DNA from: Phlebiopsis flavidoalba | Lineage: Eukaryota; Basidiomycota; Agaricomycetes; Polyporales; Phanerochaetaceae | Reading direction: 5' to 3' | Length of the DNA: 64,000 nt | Assembly: GCA_035772785.1 (NCBI GenBank) | Contig: JAOCPU010000013.1 | Location: 563,001-627,000 of the forward strand | Part shown: one piece after another, positions 12,285-24,500 of the stretch | Layout: each line of letters starts with the position of its first letter | Numbering within the stretch: position 1 is the first letter of the stretch | Translations under genes and position numbers: made by a program | Notes under the pieces: generated by a model | Database searches by the model: none | The model's input: the letters and a program-made list of their open reading frames with translations, nothing else | What the model was told of the DNA's origin: nothing

Positions 12285-12860
12285 GGCGATGTTTATGCGG
12301 TGTGATGCAGAGGGTGTGTGGGGGGAGAGAAGAAAAGGCGGGTCGGGGCTGGTGGGATTCGCCAGTCGTCGTGGTGAAGGTATAAGTACAGCGCGCTACA
12401 CGTGATCCCCGCTCGCCGTCCGTCGTCGAGAACGAGCGTTGCACGTCGGGGCCGGCGAATGGTGGGGGGCGCAATTACAGTAGTAAACGAATTGTTGGAG
12501 GTGATTGTGTAACACAAGGACGGCGACAGTGGGTAATTCCATAAAGACTTGATCAATTCGTTTATGGCTGGTCCTATGGGAGCGGTTGGGATAGGCTGCC
12601 ATCAGCGCGGCCGTGGCAGGTGTGCAATCGCAGCGGGTGTCATTGGCACGCTTTGTGGAGGACCCGGGTGCATGTGCCCTCCAGAGATCACACCAGGGCT
12701 CACAGAACAGTGATTAGCCCGCGGGGCATGCTGATGCCTATTGATATCATGAGAGGAGAAAGCCGGGAATGCGTGGATTAAATTACACAGTTGTCGTCGC
12801 AAGCACACCGTCGCGCACAGAACCGCAAGTAGAGTATAAAGCAAGAAAACAGGCCGATGA
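12285..12860. other. Intergenic region upstream of the APS kinase gene
   Basis: No homologous coding segment is seen. The interval contains the 5' flank of the minus-strand APS kinase gene and the 3' flank of the pyroglutamyl-peptidase gene. Short frames on the minus strand (for example 12602-12844) show no family features. Confidence 0.4.
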
Positions 12861-14101
12861 TTATACAGACAGCCGCGCGCACACCCACAGCACCACCTTC
12901 TTGATCGCGTCCGTCACCTCTTCCGTGTCACAAACGGCTGGCCCACCGGCGGACAGTGCATAAACAGCACCGGCGTCATCTTGGGCGGCGTGCTGCGTGT
13001 CTTGTCCTTTTCCAGTTTTGTCGCATGTCGCTTCGCCTCGGCCAGGGAGGCGTAGAAGAGAAAGTCGCACAAAAAGTGCCCCGCATCCATCGACGAGTAC
13101 ACTTTCTGTGTGCGGCCAGTCAGCATGGACTCATGACCGCGCGGTCCAATGTGGGGACGTACCTGGATTCCGGTCTCCTTGAGATGATGGATAAGCCGCT
13201 GGGACATCGATCTCCGTGTATAGCTCATCCGGCAAGTTCTCGTATCCCTTACCAAAGCCCCGCGGCTGTTGCTGGGTTTCGATGGGTCGATGCGGCTCGA
13301 TACTCTCCTCGTCGGGGTCGAGTGCATCTACCGACAGGTTCGCGGGGGCGGCGGACGGTCCGGGCTCTTGACTAGTGGGCATTGGGGGCAGGAGAGCCTT
13401 GCCCATGATTTCCGGCTCAGGCTGCTCCTGGGGAAGCTCTTTGGGGATCTGCACGATGGGAGCGTGTGGCAGCCCTCGGCGTCTTTCATGCGATATCCCA
13501 GCTTGTGGGCGAGCTTCTCAAGACGGAGCGGACCACGCCCCGCAACACCGATGTGGAAGATAAAGTCGAAGCCGCTCTCCGGCAGGTGCTTTGCCTCGTA
13601 TGCAGGGTCAACCGGGGGAGGGAGAATGGGTGGTTTTGCGTGCAGGCTTTTTGGCCTGGTGTGATGTTCAGGACATCCTGATACACAACGGGAATCTGAA
13701 GGGTTGTGATGTAGATTTGTTGGATAACAGGTGCCGAGTCCTCTTGCATTTCCGCGTCGCTGCCAGACTGTGACGGCTCGATGGCCGGCGGTGGTGGAAG
13801 CGGAGGAAGTTTGGATGGCGGCCCCAGGGGATGGAGATGATGCATAGACTGAGGCTCGGGAGGCCCGCGTTGGTGGGGGCTGCATTTCCGCCCAGATCAC
13901 AGTGTTGTGGAGGGGGCTTGACGGCTGCCCAGGAGGGATTCTCAGTGTATCTCCAGAAAGGGCCTGCGCTTGCTATTGTTGGTCAGTCCTCGGACGGGCA
14001 TCGAGAAGGGCTCACGGGACATACTCCAAAACCTGTGTGATGAGCACGCGAATCGCGTTGGGCTCTGGCTTGTCGACGATACTGTGGGGAACGGAGGGCA
14101 T
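12861..14101 (-). CDS. Pyroglutamyl-peptidase I (peptidase C15)
   Basis: Cysteine peptidase that removes N-terminal pyroglutamate. It starts MPSVPHSIVDKPEPNAIRVL and continues to ITGFG, where a GTATGT intron begins. The next exon gives GPFWRY(T)ENPSWAAVK, matching the 'TGFGPF...NPSW' signature of the family. An extended insertion rich in Pro follows (PSKLPPLPPPPAIEPS), longer than in bacterial enzymes. Next are IYITTLQIPVVYQDVL, then FDFIFHIGVAGRGPLRLEKL (about 13510-13570), carrying the conserved 'H.G.AG' segment. The C-terminal part includes DALDPDEESIEPHRPIE, the active-site region SSMDAGHFLCDFLFYAS (GHFLCDFLFY matches the 'G.[FY]LC[DN]..[FY]' Cys motif, about 13050-13095), and VLFMHCPPVGQPFVT with the catalytic-His motif. 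It ends VLWVCARLSV and a stop at 12861. Frameshifts occur near the insertion. Start chosen by match and by the adjacent splice donor. Confidence 0.85.
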
Positions 14102-14483
14102 GACGGGCGAGGACCTGCGCTCTCGGTGTTCCCTGCGTGCGTAGGTGTGTTTCGCGTGGAGACGCGGCCAGACACGTAGCTGTAGAACGACGGCGGCGAC
14201 AATAAATCGCGAGTGGGGGACAGAAAATCGAGTGGAGGCGCACCTGTGTCGGACAGCGAGCTCGGGCAGCGGCGTTGGGTGGGAGGAGGAGAAAGAGAGT
14301 GCAGCCCTCTACTTGGCCCTGAGGAGTGTCACGCCGTCACGGCGGACGTCACACCCTCCCTCATGACCCTGTCCCTGGGTGCGCTACGCGGTCGTAAGCG
14401 AGAGCCTGACCTGACCAACAATCCCCACACGCGTTCCCGTCGTGCCACTGCTCCTCTCTCTTTCGCTCACCATCATTCGACAC

Positions 14484-16997
14484 ATGAGCACCGCGCACAC
14501 AGGTAAGACAGCATGACAATCACCGCCGCGGCCCATGCGACATGCTCATTTTTGAGTAACTCGTCTAGTAACATGGTCGGTTTTTCTATCTCTACGCTGT
14601 CTTTTTTTCGATGGTCACAAGGCTGACGGCGCCCTCCCCAGTCCCATCTGCTCGCACACACGGTTGCTGAACGCGACATTAACACACACACCTGGACAGC
14701 AATTGTGCCGATAACAGCTCTACCCGCGCGTCCAATCCGTCTATACGCGTTTCGGCCAGCACAGGCGAAACCAAATCCAAACGCGCGTCGGTCGCCGCTA
14801 TTTTCAACCTAGGTCCCGCTTCAAAACCCTCGAACACGTCAAATGTCACCGCCACGTCCCAGCGTATAGCCCCTCGTTTTGTCACCAAAAAACGCCCCGT
14901 CGCTGCAAACCCAAGCCTTAATACTGAGGCAGGTCCCTCGAAACGAACAAAAACGAGTAAGCTCTCTGCCGCAGCCCCGCTGGCGGAACGCTTGCGACCG
15001 CAGAGCTTGGATGAATTCGTCGGCCAGCCGCATCTCACCGGCCACGACTCGCTCTTGATGAACCTCGTGCGCTCGGGCTCCGTCGGCAGCCTAATTCTGT
15101 GGGGCCCTCCGGGGTAAGTTGTACGTCAAGTCGCTGATCCCGCTGCATGTACTCACGCGTGCGTTGCCGAAGATGCGGAAAAACGACGCTCGCCAGAACT
15201 GCTCGCGAAGGCGGTCGATGCTGCCTTCAAGGAACTAAGCGCAACAGATTTCCGGAATCTCTGACATCCGGGCAGTCGCAGAAGAAGCAAAAGAGTCTCA
15301 TGAACCTTACCGGAAGGTAAGCATGCTCGGAAGCCACTGCCCGCCATTTATGCGAGCTCACATGACGAGTAGACAGTACTACCATACTGTTCCTCGATGA
15401 GGTTCACCGGTTCAACAAGTTTAGCGCAGCAATGTGAGTAATCTGCTAGATCGGGTACGGCACCTTGTGAACACGTAGCTGGTAGGACATCTTCCTGCTA
15501 CATACATTGAACAAGGTATTATACAGGTGGGAGTCTTCCTTCGCATATTTCCATGACTTGCGGAACTGACGACCGATCCCTATAACCCCCTCCTTTCACA
15601 CCCCTTTACCAGCTCATAGGCGCAAACGACGGAGAAACCCCGTTCGTTCAAGCTTACTGGTGCCCTTTGAGCCGATGCCGGTCAGTCCCGCAAGCAAGGT
15701 TTCAGATTCAATGACGACTGACCTCAATTCAATATGTCATTGTATTAGAACGCCTCGCGGACGACGATATTCGTCAGATCGTGACGCAGGCGGTTTTGCC
15801 GCGTCACTGAATTGAATGAAACGTCCTCTCAAACCCCCGTCCCGGGATTCCGCTCTCCTATCGACATGCCCTCACTCTTCAACCCTCTCCTCCGTCTTCA
15901 CCCCACCCTTGCGCCAAGTCAGGATCTACCCCAATCCTCCCCCGACCGGCAAAACAAACCCCTTCCCCGCCTTCCCACAAACTAACGCCAAGGATACTCT
16001 CTACACTCGTCTCGCTGTCCTGCGGAGATGCACGCACCGCGCTCTCGCTGCTAGAACTCGTGCTCGCCGCGCCGTCCGCGGACTCGGACAAGCTCCTTGA
16101 GTCGCTCCGGCGCTCGGTGTCGACGGCATACGAATCGCACGGGCGACGATCCGATACGACATGATCTCGGCGCTGCACAAGAGCGTTGCGCGGGAGTGAC
16201 GGGAGCGCGGCGATGTACTGGCTTGCACGAATGCTCATCGCGGGCGAAGATCCGTGTACATCGCACGCGGCGGATGGCGCTAAGTGTGTAGCGAGCGAAG
16301 ACGTCGGGCTCGCGGACATCATGCATTGAGTCGCTGCCACTTGTAAGTCCTTGCACTGCTGTGCGTTGCTTGTCAGCCTATCTAAATTCTGTATCTATAG
16401 GCTATGCGCGAGCGCTGGCAGGCGTGCCAGAACGATCGGAAAGCCTGAGTGCCGAATCAATCTCGCGCATCTCGTGGCGTACTCGTCGCGGAGGCACCCA
16501 AATCGACGCGATCGGTACTGAGGCTTACAAGCGCGCTGAGGCCCGGGCCGCAAAGGCGGACCCGACCCTCCGGTAGCCAGACGATGGTGCGCAACGCGCC
16601 GAGACGAGTCTCATGAAAGGTCTTGGGTATCGCGATGGGTACGCCTATAACCAAGCTGATTATATTGTGCGTCCCTGCTGGTAGAGGCCACGGGTTGCCA
16701 AGAAGCTTACCACGAATCGCGAGGTAACATCCTGTACACAAACGATTACTTACTCCGACCACAGCTCAAAGATGAAGTCTTTCTCCAACCGTAGGTGACC
16801 AGACTGACAAGCAGGTTTGGGACGAAGAGATGCTCAAACGTTGGGAGGAACGACAAAAACGACGGGAGGACACCCTTGGTCCGGCCGGCGCGATTAATAG
16901 TGTAATTTGGATCAATAGTAATGGCCTGATTCACCAGCTACTAAGAGCTACATCGATACGCGAATTGGGCGATATAGAATACTGTGTACTAGATTAA
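14484..16997 (+). CDS. MGS1: WRNIP1/Mgs1-type AAA+ ATPase with UBZ finger
   Basis: Replication-fork maintenance ATPase of the RarA/Mgs1/WRNIP1 family. Exon 1 is MSTAHT; a GTAAGA intron ends at CCCCAG (14640-14641). Exon 2 begins with a damaged ubiquitin-binding UBZ finger (P-I-C-S-H-T, then VAERDINTH and LDSNC). A basic linker leads to [20 protein letters not shown] (about 14980-15040) and [12 protein letters not shown], with the Walker A motif split by an intron and resumed as CGKTTLAR (about 15175). Next are [24 protein letters not shown], and [13 protein letters not shown] (Walker B, about 15375-15420), then QLIGA and [16 protein letters not shown]. The C-terminal part keeps [31 protein letters not shown] (about 16452), and [20 protein letters not shown] (about 16820-16870). 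Heavily frameshifted at 15600-16750. The stop is the first in-frame one and may be too far downstream. Confidence 0.87.
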
Positions 16998-17096
16998 TGC
17001 CTACATTCTTGAGAGCACTGCGAAACGTAATACCATATATAAATAATGCCATTTACGTCCTGTGCGCCATCTGTGCTGTCCTTCTGTTGCTGTCAC

Positions 17097-20000
17097 TCAT
17101 CCGGTTGGAGCGGAGGCTTCCACATGCGCTTTGCGCAATGGCTTCTCGCACATGACACAACGAGTTGGTCTTCTCTGGAGCTTGGCCTTTTCCTTGCTTG
17201 CTCTGCAACCCAACCTGGTCAGCTTCAATTGCATATTCACGAAAAGTGCATCCCTTACCAATGGCAGAAAATCGGTGGTTCTGGGTACTCCAAAGTACGA
17301 GAAGCAGAGCTCAGTGCCCTTGACAACATCAGATACGGTCCAAATGGTCAAGAGGCCCTCTCTCGATTGTTAGACTCGTTGATGTAACAGATAACAATGT
17401 TGCAATTTGGGTTTGCAGCTGTGATTCTGTGAATCAACGAGTAAGTGGGGCCAATACAAGCATTACGGTATAATATCTTGTTTAACAGGTAACGAGTGAA
17501 CTACAAGACATAATTAATAATGTCGGGGACAGTGGATCGAGCTATTCACTACGTTTCCGGCATGGTAAGCGTCAATACAGAAGTTGGTGTCCTGTTTACC
17601 GTGATATTGCTGCCTACTTTTGTGATGTGGTGGGCATCGATATTGAAACAGATACGTGCGACCGTGAATTTCTCGTACTTCCTACGGACAATAATAACTA
17701 CTTCGGGTATACAGCAACGAGGTGGGATCCGGACTTACTCGCCGCGCACTGTGCTCTCCGCATCCGTAAGAAATTTCACCCGCATAGATACCGATGAATG
17801 TATGCGCCAGGGATATTTTCACCAGCAAAGAACGCCTGTTCATATGTGAGTTGTGTGCACGCTTAACGCGCTATGTACTTACCCAGCCCTTTTTGAGAGT
17901 TTTCTGATGTCGACTTTGACTTTGCGTCCCTTCTGCACAACCTGTCGAGCGCGTCAATATATGCAATGAACCATGAATGAATTGAATAGCAAACCCGGTT
18001 TCGACACCATCATCGTCGCATCTGCACTTTGGCGTTGCATTCGAAATCGGATGTTGGTCATGCAGATCGGGAATGATCCTGCCCCGTTGGTTATCGTAGA
18101 GGAAGGGATTCGGCGGCGGCGGCAGATTTTTTTCCAATACGCGACAATGAAGCCACTTGGCTTGTTTCGCGGCGCGCAGGGACACGTCTCCGGTTTGCAG
18201 TACCCAACGCAGTACAATGGTCAGTTGGTCAAATGTCTGGCCTTGGGAACGCCGTTCAGCCGTCGGTACATCTTGTTAGTGTAGTGAAATTCAAATGGTG
18301 GGTGCTATTCTCTTGCATCAACATCGTTGAAGATACAATCGGTGGAGCGTCCGGCTCGTCTTCAACCCACTCTCGCAACCAATATCGAGCTCTGCATCGC
18401 TACGAGTGCCATATTATCGGCACGACGGAAGTCGACATGCAGCGACCATTGTCCGGTCTTGTAGGTTGAATGATAAGTCCTGGGCACGTACGTGACGTTC
18501 GCCGAATTCGCGCATCATTTTCATGCCCATTTTTCTCCCATGTCAGCACATTTGGGTCGCTTATCGTCGTCGTCGCTGTAGATGGCCATCTGACCCATAG
18601 CAGGTAAGAGTGCCTGTTCAGTAGGTCCATTTCGCGTAGCTTTGGGTCGTCGACCGCGTCCCCGCCGATTGGGGACCAGGCGCCGATGGTACCAAAGGTT
18701 TCGTTTGACCACTGGTTTTCGATCACGTAAGTTGTACTACAGATATTCCCATCAATCGATTGGCGTGTAGACGAATGTACAGTGTCTCACCTGTCTCTTT
18801 TCAGTGGCAGACTCGGGTGATTCGGAGCGTGTTTCGGGCAGCAAAATTATCTTGTATTTCTGCTTCCGAGGCGGCTCATCCCCCCCATACTCGCTTCCGC
18901 TGGCCATGGGTGAAACCGCACGTTTTTGCATTCCTGGGTCTGCCACGCGGTCGACGTATTATCGGAGACGGTTCTCGGTCCACATCCATATTGTCGGTGG
19001 TCAATGCGGCCTGTTCTATTGCACTTCTTCCTGGGCGTTGACCCGTTCCATCTTCAGCAGAAGGTGTCTGTATATAACATGAGAATCGCTGCTATAGTTG
19101 TGTATGTGGCGATAGCTCACCTGTTGCGGTCTCTCCATTTTAATGGGTCGGTATGCTCACAGATGTCTTCCTAGAGACTGGGAACGAGTCACATTTGCCA
19201 CTTCCTTCACTGGAGGCAGGCTGTAGAGAACGCTCCTTCTGAGCTTCTCTCCGCTGTACTGCCCTAATTATGTCGAGAATCGGCGGGGGCGGGGATCTTT
19301 AGGACCGGAGCTTGCGATAGGTGGCTGCGGACCAATCGCTGTAGACTATCGTTGAATAGGAGAATGGTAAACTGGCATGAAACCTACGTGGTGCATCGTT
19401 AAACAGGCTGGGAAACATGTTAGCGAGACAGTCGGTAGTTGTTGCAACAGCCTCGGGATCAGGCCAGATAGTCGGGCGGTTATCGTCGTCGTCGTCGTCG
19501 CTCAACGTGAGATCAATGACCTGCCCACTTTGCTGAGCTTGAGAAAACGAGCAGCAACAACAATTTGTGTCACTGATGTGTTTCCGACTTCAGATCTGGC
19601 TGGATTTTTGGGGGAGATGCCCTACGGTAAACAACAGTGAGTTGGCATGCGCTTCACTCATAGATGGAATGAGCCGACCAGAGGTATGGCTTTGTCTGGT
19701 GCTGTTTTCTGTTTTAAGTTCAGCAAGGGGAAGACTCGACCGCAGAGGCATTGCGGGAGGACTGCTCCTTGGATACAGACCGCGAAACTTCAACGCCCAC
19801 GAAGGTGGTGGATCCCGACTGCCCACAGCTGAGCTTGCGTACCCATCTGACATACGCTCCTCTCTTGCAATGACAAGGCCGGCGAGTGAACGTAAACGGA
19901 AGTCTGGGGAGCGCTGTTGTCTAGTTGCGGGATGGGGAGCACACCCTGTCACCCGAAGCCCTGCGCTGGTGCACTGATTTTGAAAAACCCACTCGGTCCT

Positions 20001-21240
20001 GAGTACAAGGTGTCTTGTATCGAATCCGACGCGTTGGAGACGCGGGAGACGAACTGTGCGGAGGTACACCACCCTCAGAAAGTTTGTGTTAGGATCTGGT
20101 TATTGTGCCGACTGGTGCTCATGCGAATTGTGCTCTTCATGAGACATAGGGGACATCATCGCTGCTGCCGGTTGCGCTGGTGGATCTGCAGGAGTCACAG
20201 TGCCTTGAATAACGAGCAATGCGGTAAGCAACGTGAGCACACTTACTATCCTCATCGGAATCGGACAATAGGATTGGATTGTCTTGCCCACCTAGAGGCC
20301 TCGACCTTCTTCCCAGGCTACTTGCAAAGGGGCCACGACCTTTCCAGTGATAGCTTTTGGTAGCGGATGAGTCATACGAAGGGTATTATGGTGTGTTCTC
20401 ACCTTTTCTAGGCAAAGGGAGAAAGTTTATCTTTCGTCTTCGCTGAGAGTAGTCAAGTCAATTTGGTCGAGGCTCTGGTAAGTTCGCTGGTAAAGTCTTT
20501 CTTCGGTCTAGTGAATGGGATATTCAGGGCGTTAAAACCAACTAAACTTGCGGAGGACTATTGTCACGAACCCTGGTCCTTGTTGGAGAGCTTGGGACGG
20601 ATGGCTGAGGTGATATGGGGACGCTGAGGAGGGGGAAGGACCGGGTTTTGTGGATCCTGACGATGTAGAGCTCACAGGCTTTCGCGCTACATTCAAAACA
20701 CGCTTCGCGGGAGCTGTCTCGAGCGCAAATCTGCTGTCGGAGGGCCTTGCTCTGTGAAGATAAGGGTAAGTCCCATGTGTCTTTACAAAGTCGCGTACGG
20801 CAGATGCAGTGCCTTTTGCCGGTCAATGAACCTCGTCTGATCAGGTTCAAAGGGGACTGTGTGTTGCCGTCTCAAGGGCCTTGCGTGCGCGCAGAGGCGG
20901 GAAATCATCCTAGAACAAGACAGAGGTAAGTCACATAGGGGGTTGGAGGTCAAACATGATTAAGGACCGTCTCCACTAGAACGTCTAGATGTGCTACTCC
21001 CAGTAGCATCGGCTTTCCTTGTCTCCCAGGCGAGGCCGTTTATTCGCGTCCGTCCTAGCAATGGTGGGTCTTCGGGGGCTTCGAGTATTGCTGGGCTTCC
21101 TCTTGCGGGGAGGAGGGTTCGGAATGGACGAGCCGGCGGTGCTGCTGCGTATTTCCTGGGACGATTCGAGGATCTCGTCCTCAGAGGGCTCCTCAGACGC
21201 GGAAGGAGATGATCCATCTGTAGGCGCGAGGTCACGATGA
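17097..21240 (-). CDS. SUV39/Clr4-type histone H3K9 methyltransferase
   Basis: SET-domain lysine methyltransferase. The pre-SET zinc cluster reads CVGYCKPETCPCA(P)RN, then FLYDNQRGRI(I)PDLHDQHPI, C.AKCRCDDD, and after a shift VVQKGRKVKVDIRKLSKRAG (about 17880-17945), the SUV39-type order. The SET domain gives AHTFIGIYAGE, NHSCKPNCNIVICYIN (about 17365-17415; NHSC is the catalytic/AdoMet motif), and VVKGTELCFSYFGVP (Tyr of the active site). It ends with a stop at 17097. I do not see a clear post-SET Cys triad. Upstream pieces in the same orientation look like one long disordered N-terminus: DGSSPSASEEPSEDEILESS (about 21150-21215), DNPILLSDSDED (about 20240-20275), and GQVIDLTLSDDDDDDNRP (about 19460-19515). 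Two of these look like SUMO-interaction motifs. The extent of the N-terminus and the start codon are uncertain; the SET portion is secure. Confidence 0.75.
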
Positions 21241-21568
21241 AAGGCCAATCTAGGAGAAGAGCAAGAACGACCCACCGTCTGGCATGGGGTTCCATGAGGG
21301 TTGTGAGAGCTGGTTTGACGACGCGCAGACATGTACAGCGAGATGGCAAGGTCGGCGGCGACGCAAAGAAGGGCACGCAGACCAAGGCAGGCCACGAGAG
21401 GCAAGAGCGGCCAATTGGAAGGCACGCCGCGAGCTCGACGCGAACTATTGATTAGACGCTGAGCAGATCCAGATGGCCGCCTGGCGTCTGCACTGCGGGG
21501 AACGCCTCGCCAACGACGTCCACACGAGTCTCTCGTCGTCGTCCACGACCTCGGTCTCTTTCACTCCT

Positions 21569-24500
21569 ATGGAGAAAGCTCTCCCGCCCCCGTATGCGGC
21601 GGCCCTACCAGCCTCGCATGCGCCCAGCGCGGGCGGGTTCTCCTCAAAGCTACCCTGTGGCTGTTTCACTCGCGTGCTTCCTCGTCATTGTCTACGGTTT
21701 CGCCTTTGGTCAGAGGCATCGACTTCTGGCAAGCATACACCCCGGGACAAACGTCTCCCCTCAAGCAGCAGCGGCTCTCGCTCAGTGTCGCGCTCTGCGT
21801 GCGACGCCCGGTCCCCCACCAGGGCTTTGACAAGCGAACACAGTCTGACATGTATGCCCTTCCACCGGCACGAAGGCCTATCTTCTCAAGAACGCGAAGA
21901 TCTGGACCGGAGAGAAGAACGGCACGGAAGTAATCCACGCGGACATTCTCCCTCGACAAAGGTATCATCAAGGGCATTGGTCAGACTGCGCGCAATATCT
22001 ACAACGCATACAAGGAGGACATCATTACTGTCGACGTGAGAAATGCCTGGGTCACTCCCGGGTACGTGGGTACATCATATACTAACACTTCGTAGTACAC
22101 TCACTTTGGCCTACTTGCAGCATCGTAGACCTACACTCTCATTTGGGCGACGCGTCTAGCCCCGAACTTGACCGGAGCCAGTGGTGACGATAATTCACTC
22201 CATGGCCCAATTCTTCCATGGCTACGTGCTTTGGACGGGTTGAACACCCACGATGACTCGTATGCACTCTCTATCTCTGGCGAATGAACGACGGCACTCG
22301 TACTTCCAGGCTCGGCGAATGCAATTGGTACGGACACTCAGTCACTGGCCAGTATCCGGGCTAACGCGTGTCTAGGCGGGGGTCAGGGATTCAACCATCA
22401 AGTTACGAAAGACTGCTGAAAGATCGCCCTCGGCTATGCTTCTCGAGCCTCCCTATCAAATTAAACTCATCGTTCCCGGACATCAATGGGCCTCCCAGGT
22501 GGCGTCAAATGAAGTAAGAGGTTAACATATACCGGTGTCTCGTTGAACATCATTCTCACACTCGACCTCTAGACATGCCTGCGGTAAGGTAACAAGAAAA
22601 CATCCTAAACAAAGCTAACAACTGTACCAAATCGCAGGCGCGAGAACCCCAGTGAGTCTTCTGGTCTGGAGCAAGGGCTTCCATCTAACGTTTTGGTAGG
22701 TCGAGTTTACGGAAACACTCGCATGGACACCGTGTGGGCCTTCCGTGAAGCGTCAGTCGCCCAAAAGACATTTCGCGATATAAATGCCGTACTCAGCAGC
22801 TTCCTATAGCTACAACAAAAGCTCGTGATATCAAGACTTCTCAAGATGCCTACTGTGCAAAGGTCGAGGAGGGCCGTTTTGACGAAGTTGCTCACCACAA
22901 CATTACCGCAAGACCTGCAATGGGAAGCGTTGGTCGATGTGCTCCGAGGGCCGCGTCAAGGTCCAAGTCCATTGCTATGAGAACTGTTGATTTGGATGAT
23001 ATCGTCAGAGTAAGTCAATGATTGTTATGAATGTCACTCTCATTTTTGACGATTTCGTCTTGACAGCTTACAAATGAATTCCAATTCCCCATCGCTGCCT
23101 TCCACCACGCGCATGAAGCCTACTTGGTACCTGATGTCTTGAAAGCAAGCATATGGCCAAGTGTTCTAGTGCGAAACCACCGAGAGTCAATGGGGTCTCA
23201 ATTTTTTTTCTAGGACACCCTCACGGCCGTGGCAATGTTCGCCACCAATGCAAGGTATAAACGCGAGGCCTACCGGGGCTCCGAATTCGCACCTCGTATT
23301 CTCGCTCAAAACGGCCTAAGGGTTGTGTATAATGAAGGTCAGTAGTCCTATCGTAGAAATTTCGCACACCTACTCATTGGTGAGGGGCAATTTTCCATAG
23401 AGCGACCATCCTATTTTGGATTCGCGTTATTTGCTATATGAGGCTCAACAGGCTTTTCCTGTACGCGTCTTCCCGAGAACCTTGCCATCGCAGGCGTGGT
23501 GAACTAGGCGATTAAAATGACTCCATTACTACTCAATATTGAGTTTCTCACACAGCTCCACGTACACCGGCCGAAATCATGGGGATTCTGAGTCACCGCA
23601 TCGGCTTCGTGAGAGAAGGTATATACCCCAAGCATTCTCTCTTAACTCTTCGCTGACATATCATCCAGGGATATGATGCTGGTTAGCCATTTCCGTCGTT
23701 GACTTTATCTCCTTCCTTCTGACCGCGCCGGGTCTTATAGACTATTCGTCATTTGGGACAGTCATCTCGTCTTGCCCTAGGAGCTGACTCCTGTGCAGGT
23801 GTTCATCGACGGTATTCCTCAGCTTGAAGAGCCTCACGTCACACGGAAGCCCAATGCATTCCCAACGCACCCCTGAAGTCCCTGATTTACGACCAAGAAG
23901 CAAAGGCGGCGGTCGAGTATGAGGGCTTTGCCACCACTGGAGCCCAAGAAGGCGAATTCCGACGTCCGTCGGTGCTCTTCACTAATGTCAAGAGCGTGTT
24001 TACTCGCGAGGATTCTCCGTCTCAGAGGCTTTCTCAGCTCAAGACAACGAAGAGCTTGGAGTTGTAGTTGTGCAAGACGGCAAAAATTGTCTGCTCGGGC
24101 GCTAATGCTGCATGCTTGATGTCTGTTTCCGACGACGCTGAGACCGGTCGACCTTCGTGGTGGTTCCATCTCCCCCGGTCTTAAACCACGTAGACGTCAC
24201 GTTCGGATCACCCCTTGGCCTGGTTAGAGATCGATCGCCGAGGCCTCAACTAACGATGGCCTTGTTTTCGACCCTCTCGTCGATCGTGTCCCGTCGATCA
24301 TTGGGGGCGACGCAGCACTAGTCCGCGCTGTCGACGTCTGGTCTGCAATTCGGCGGTCGCAACGCGCTGCTCGCATACCGCTCCGGCTTCGTGAACGCAA
24401 TCACGGCTCCCGTTGGCAGGCGCTTCTACGCCGTCTTAGCACCACGTTCTCCACTGGTGCTCTCAAACAAGCTCGACGAGGAGGCCGTTTATCCAGGACG

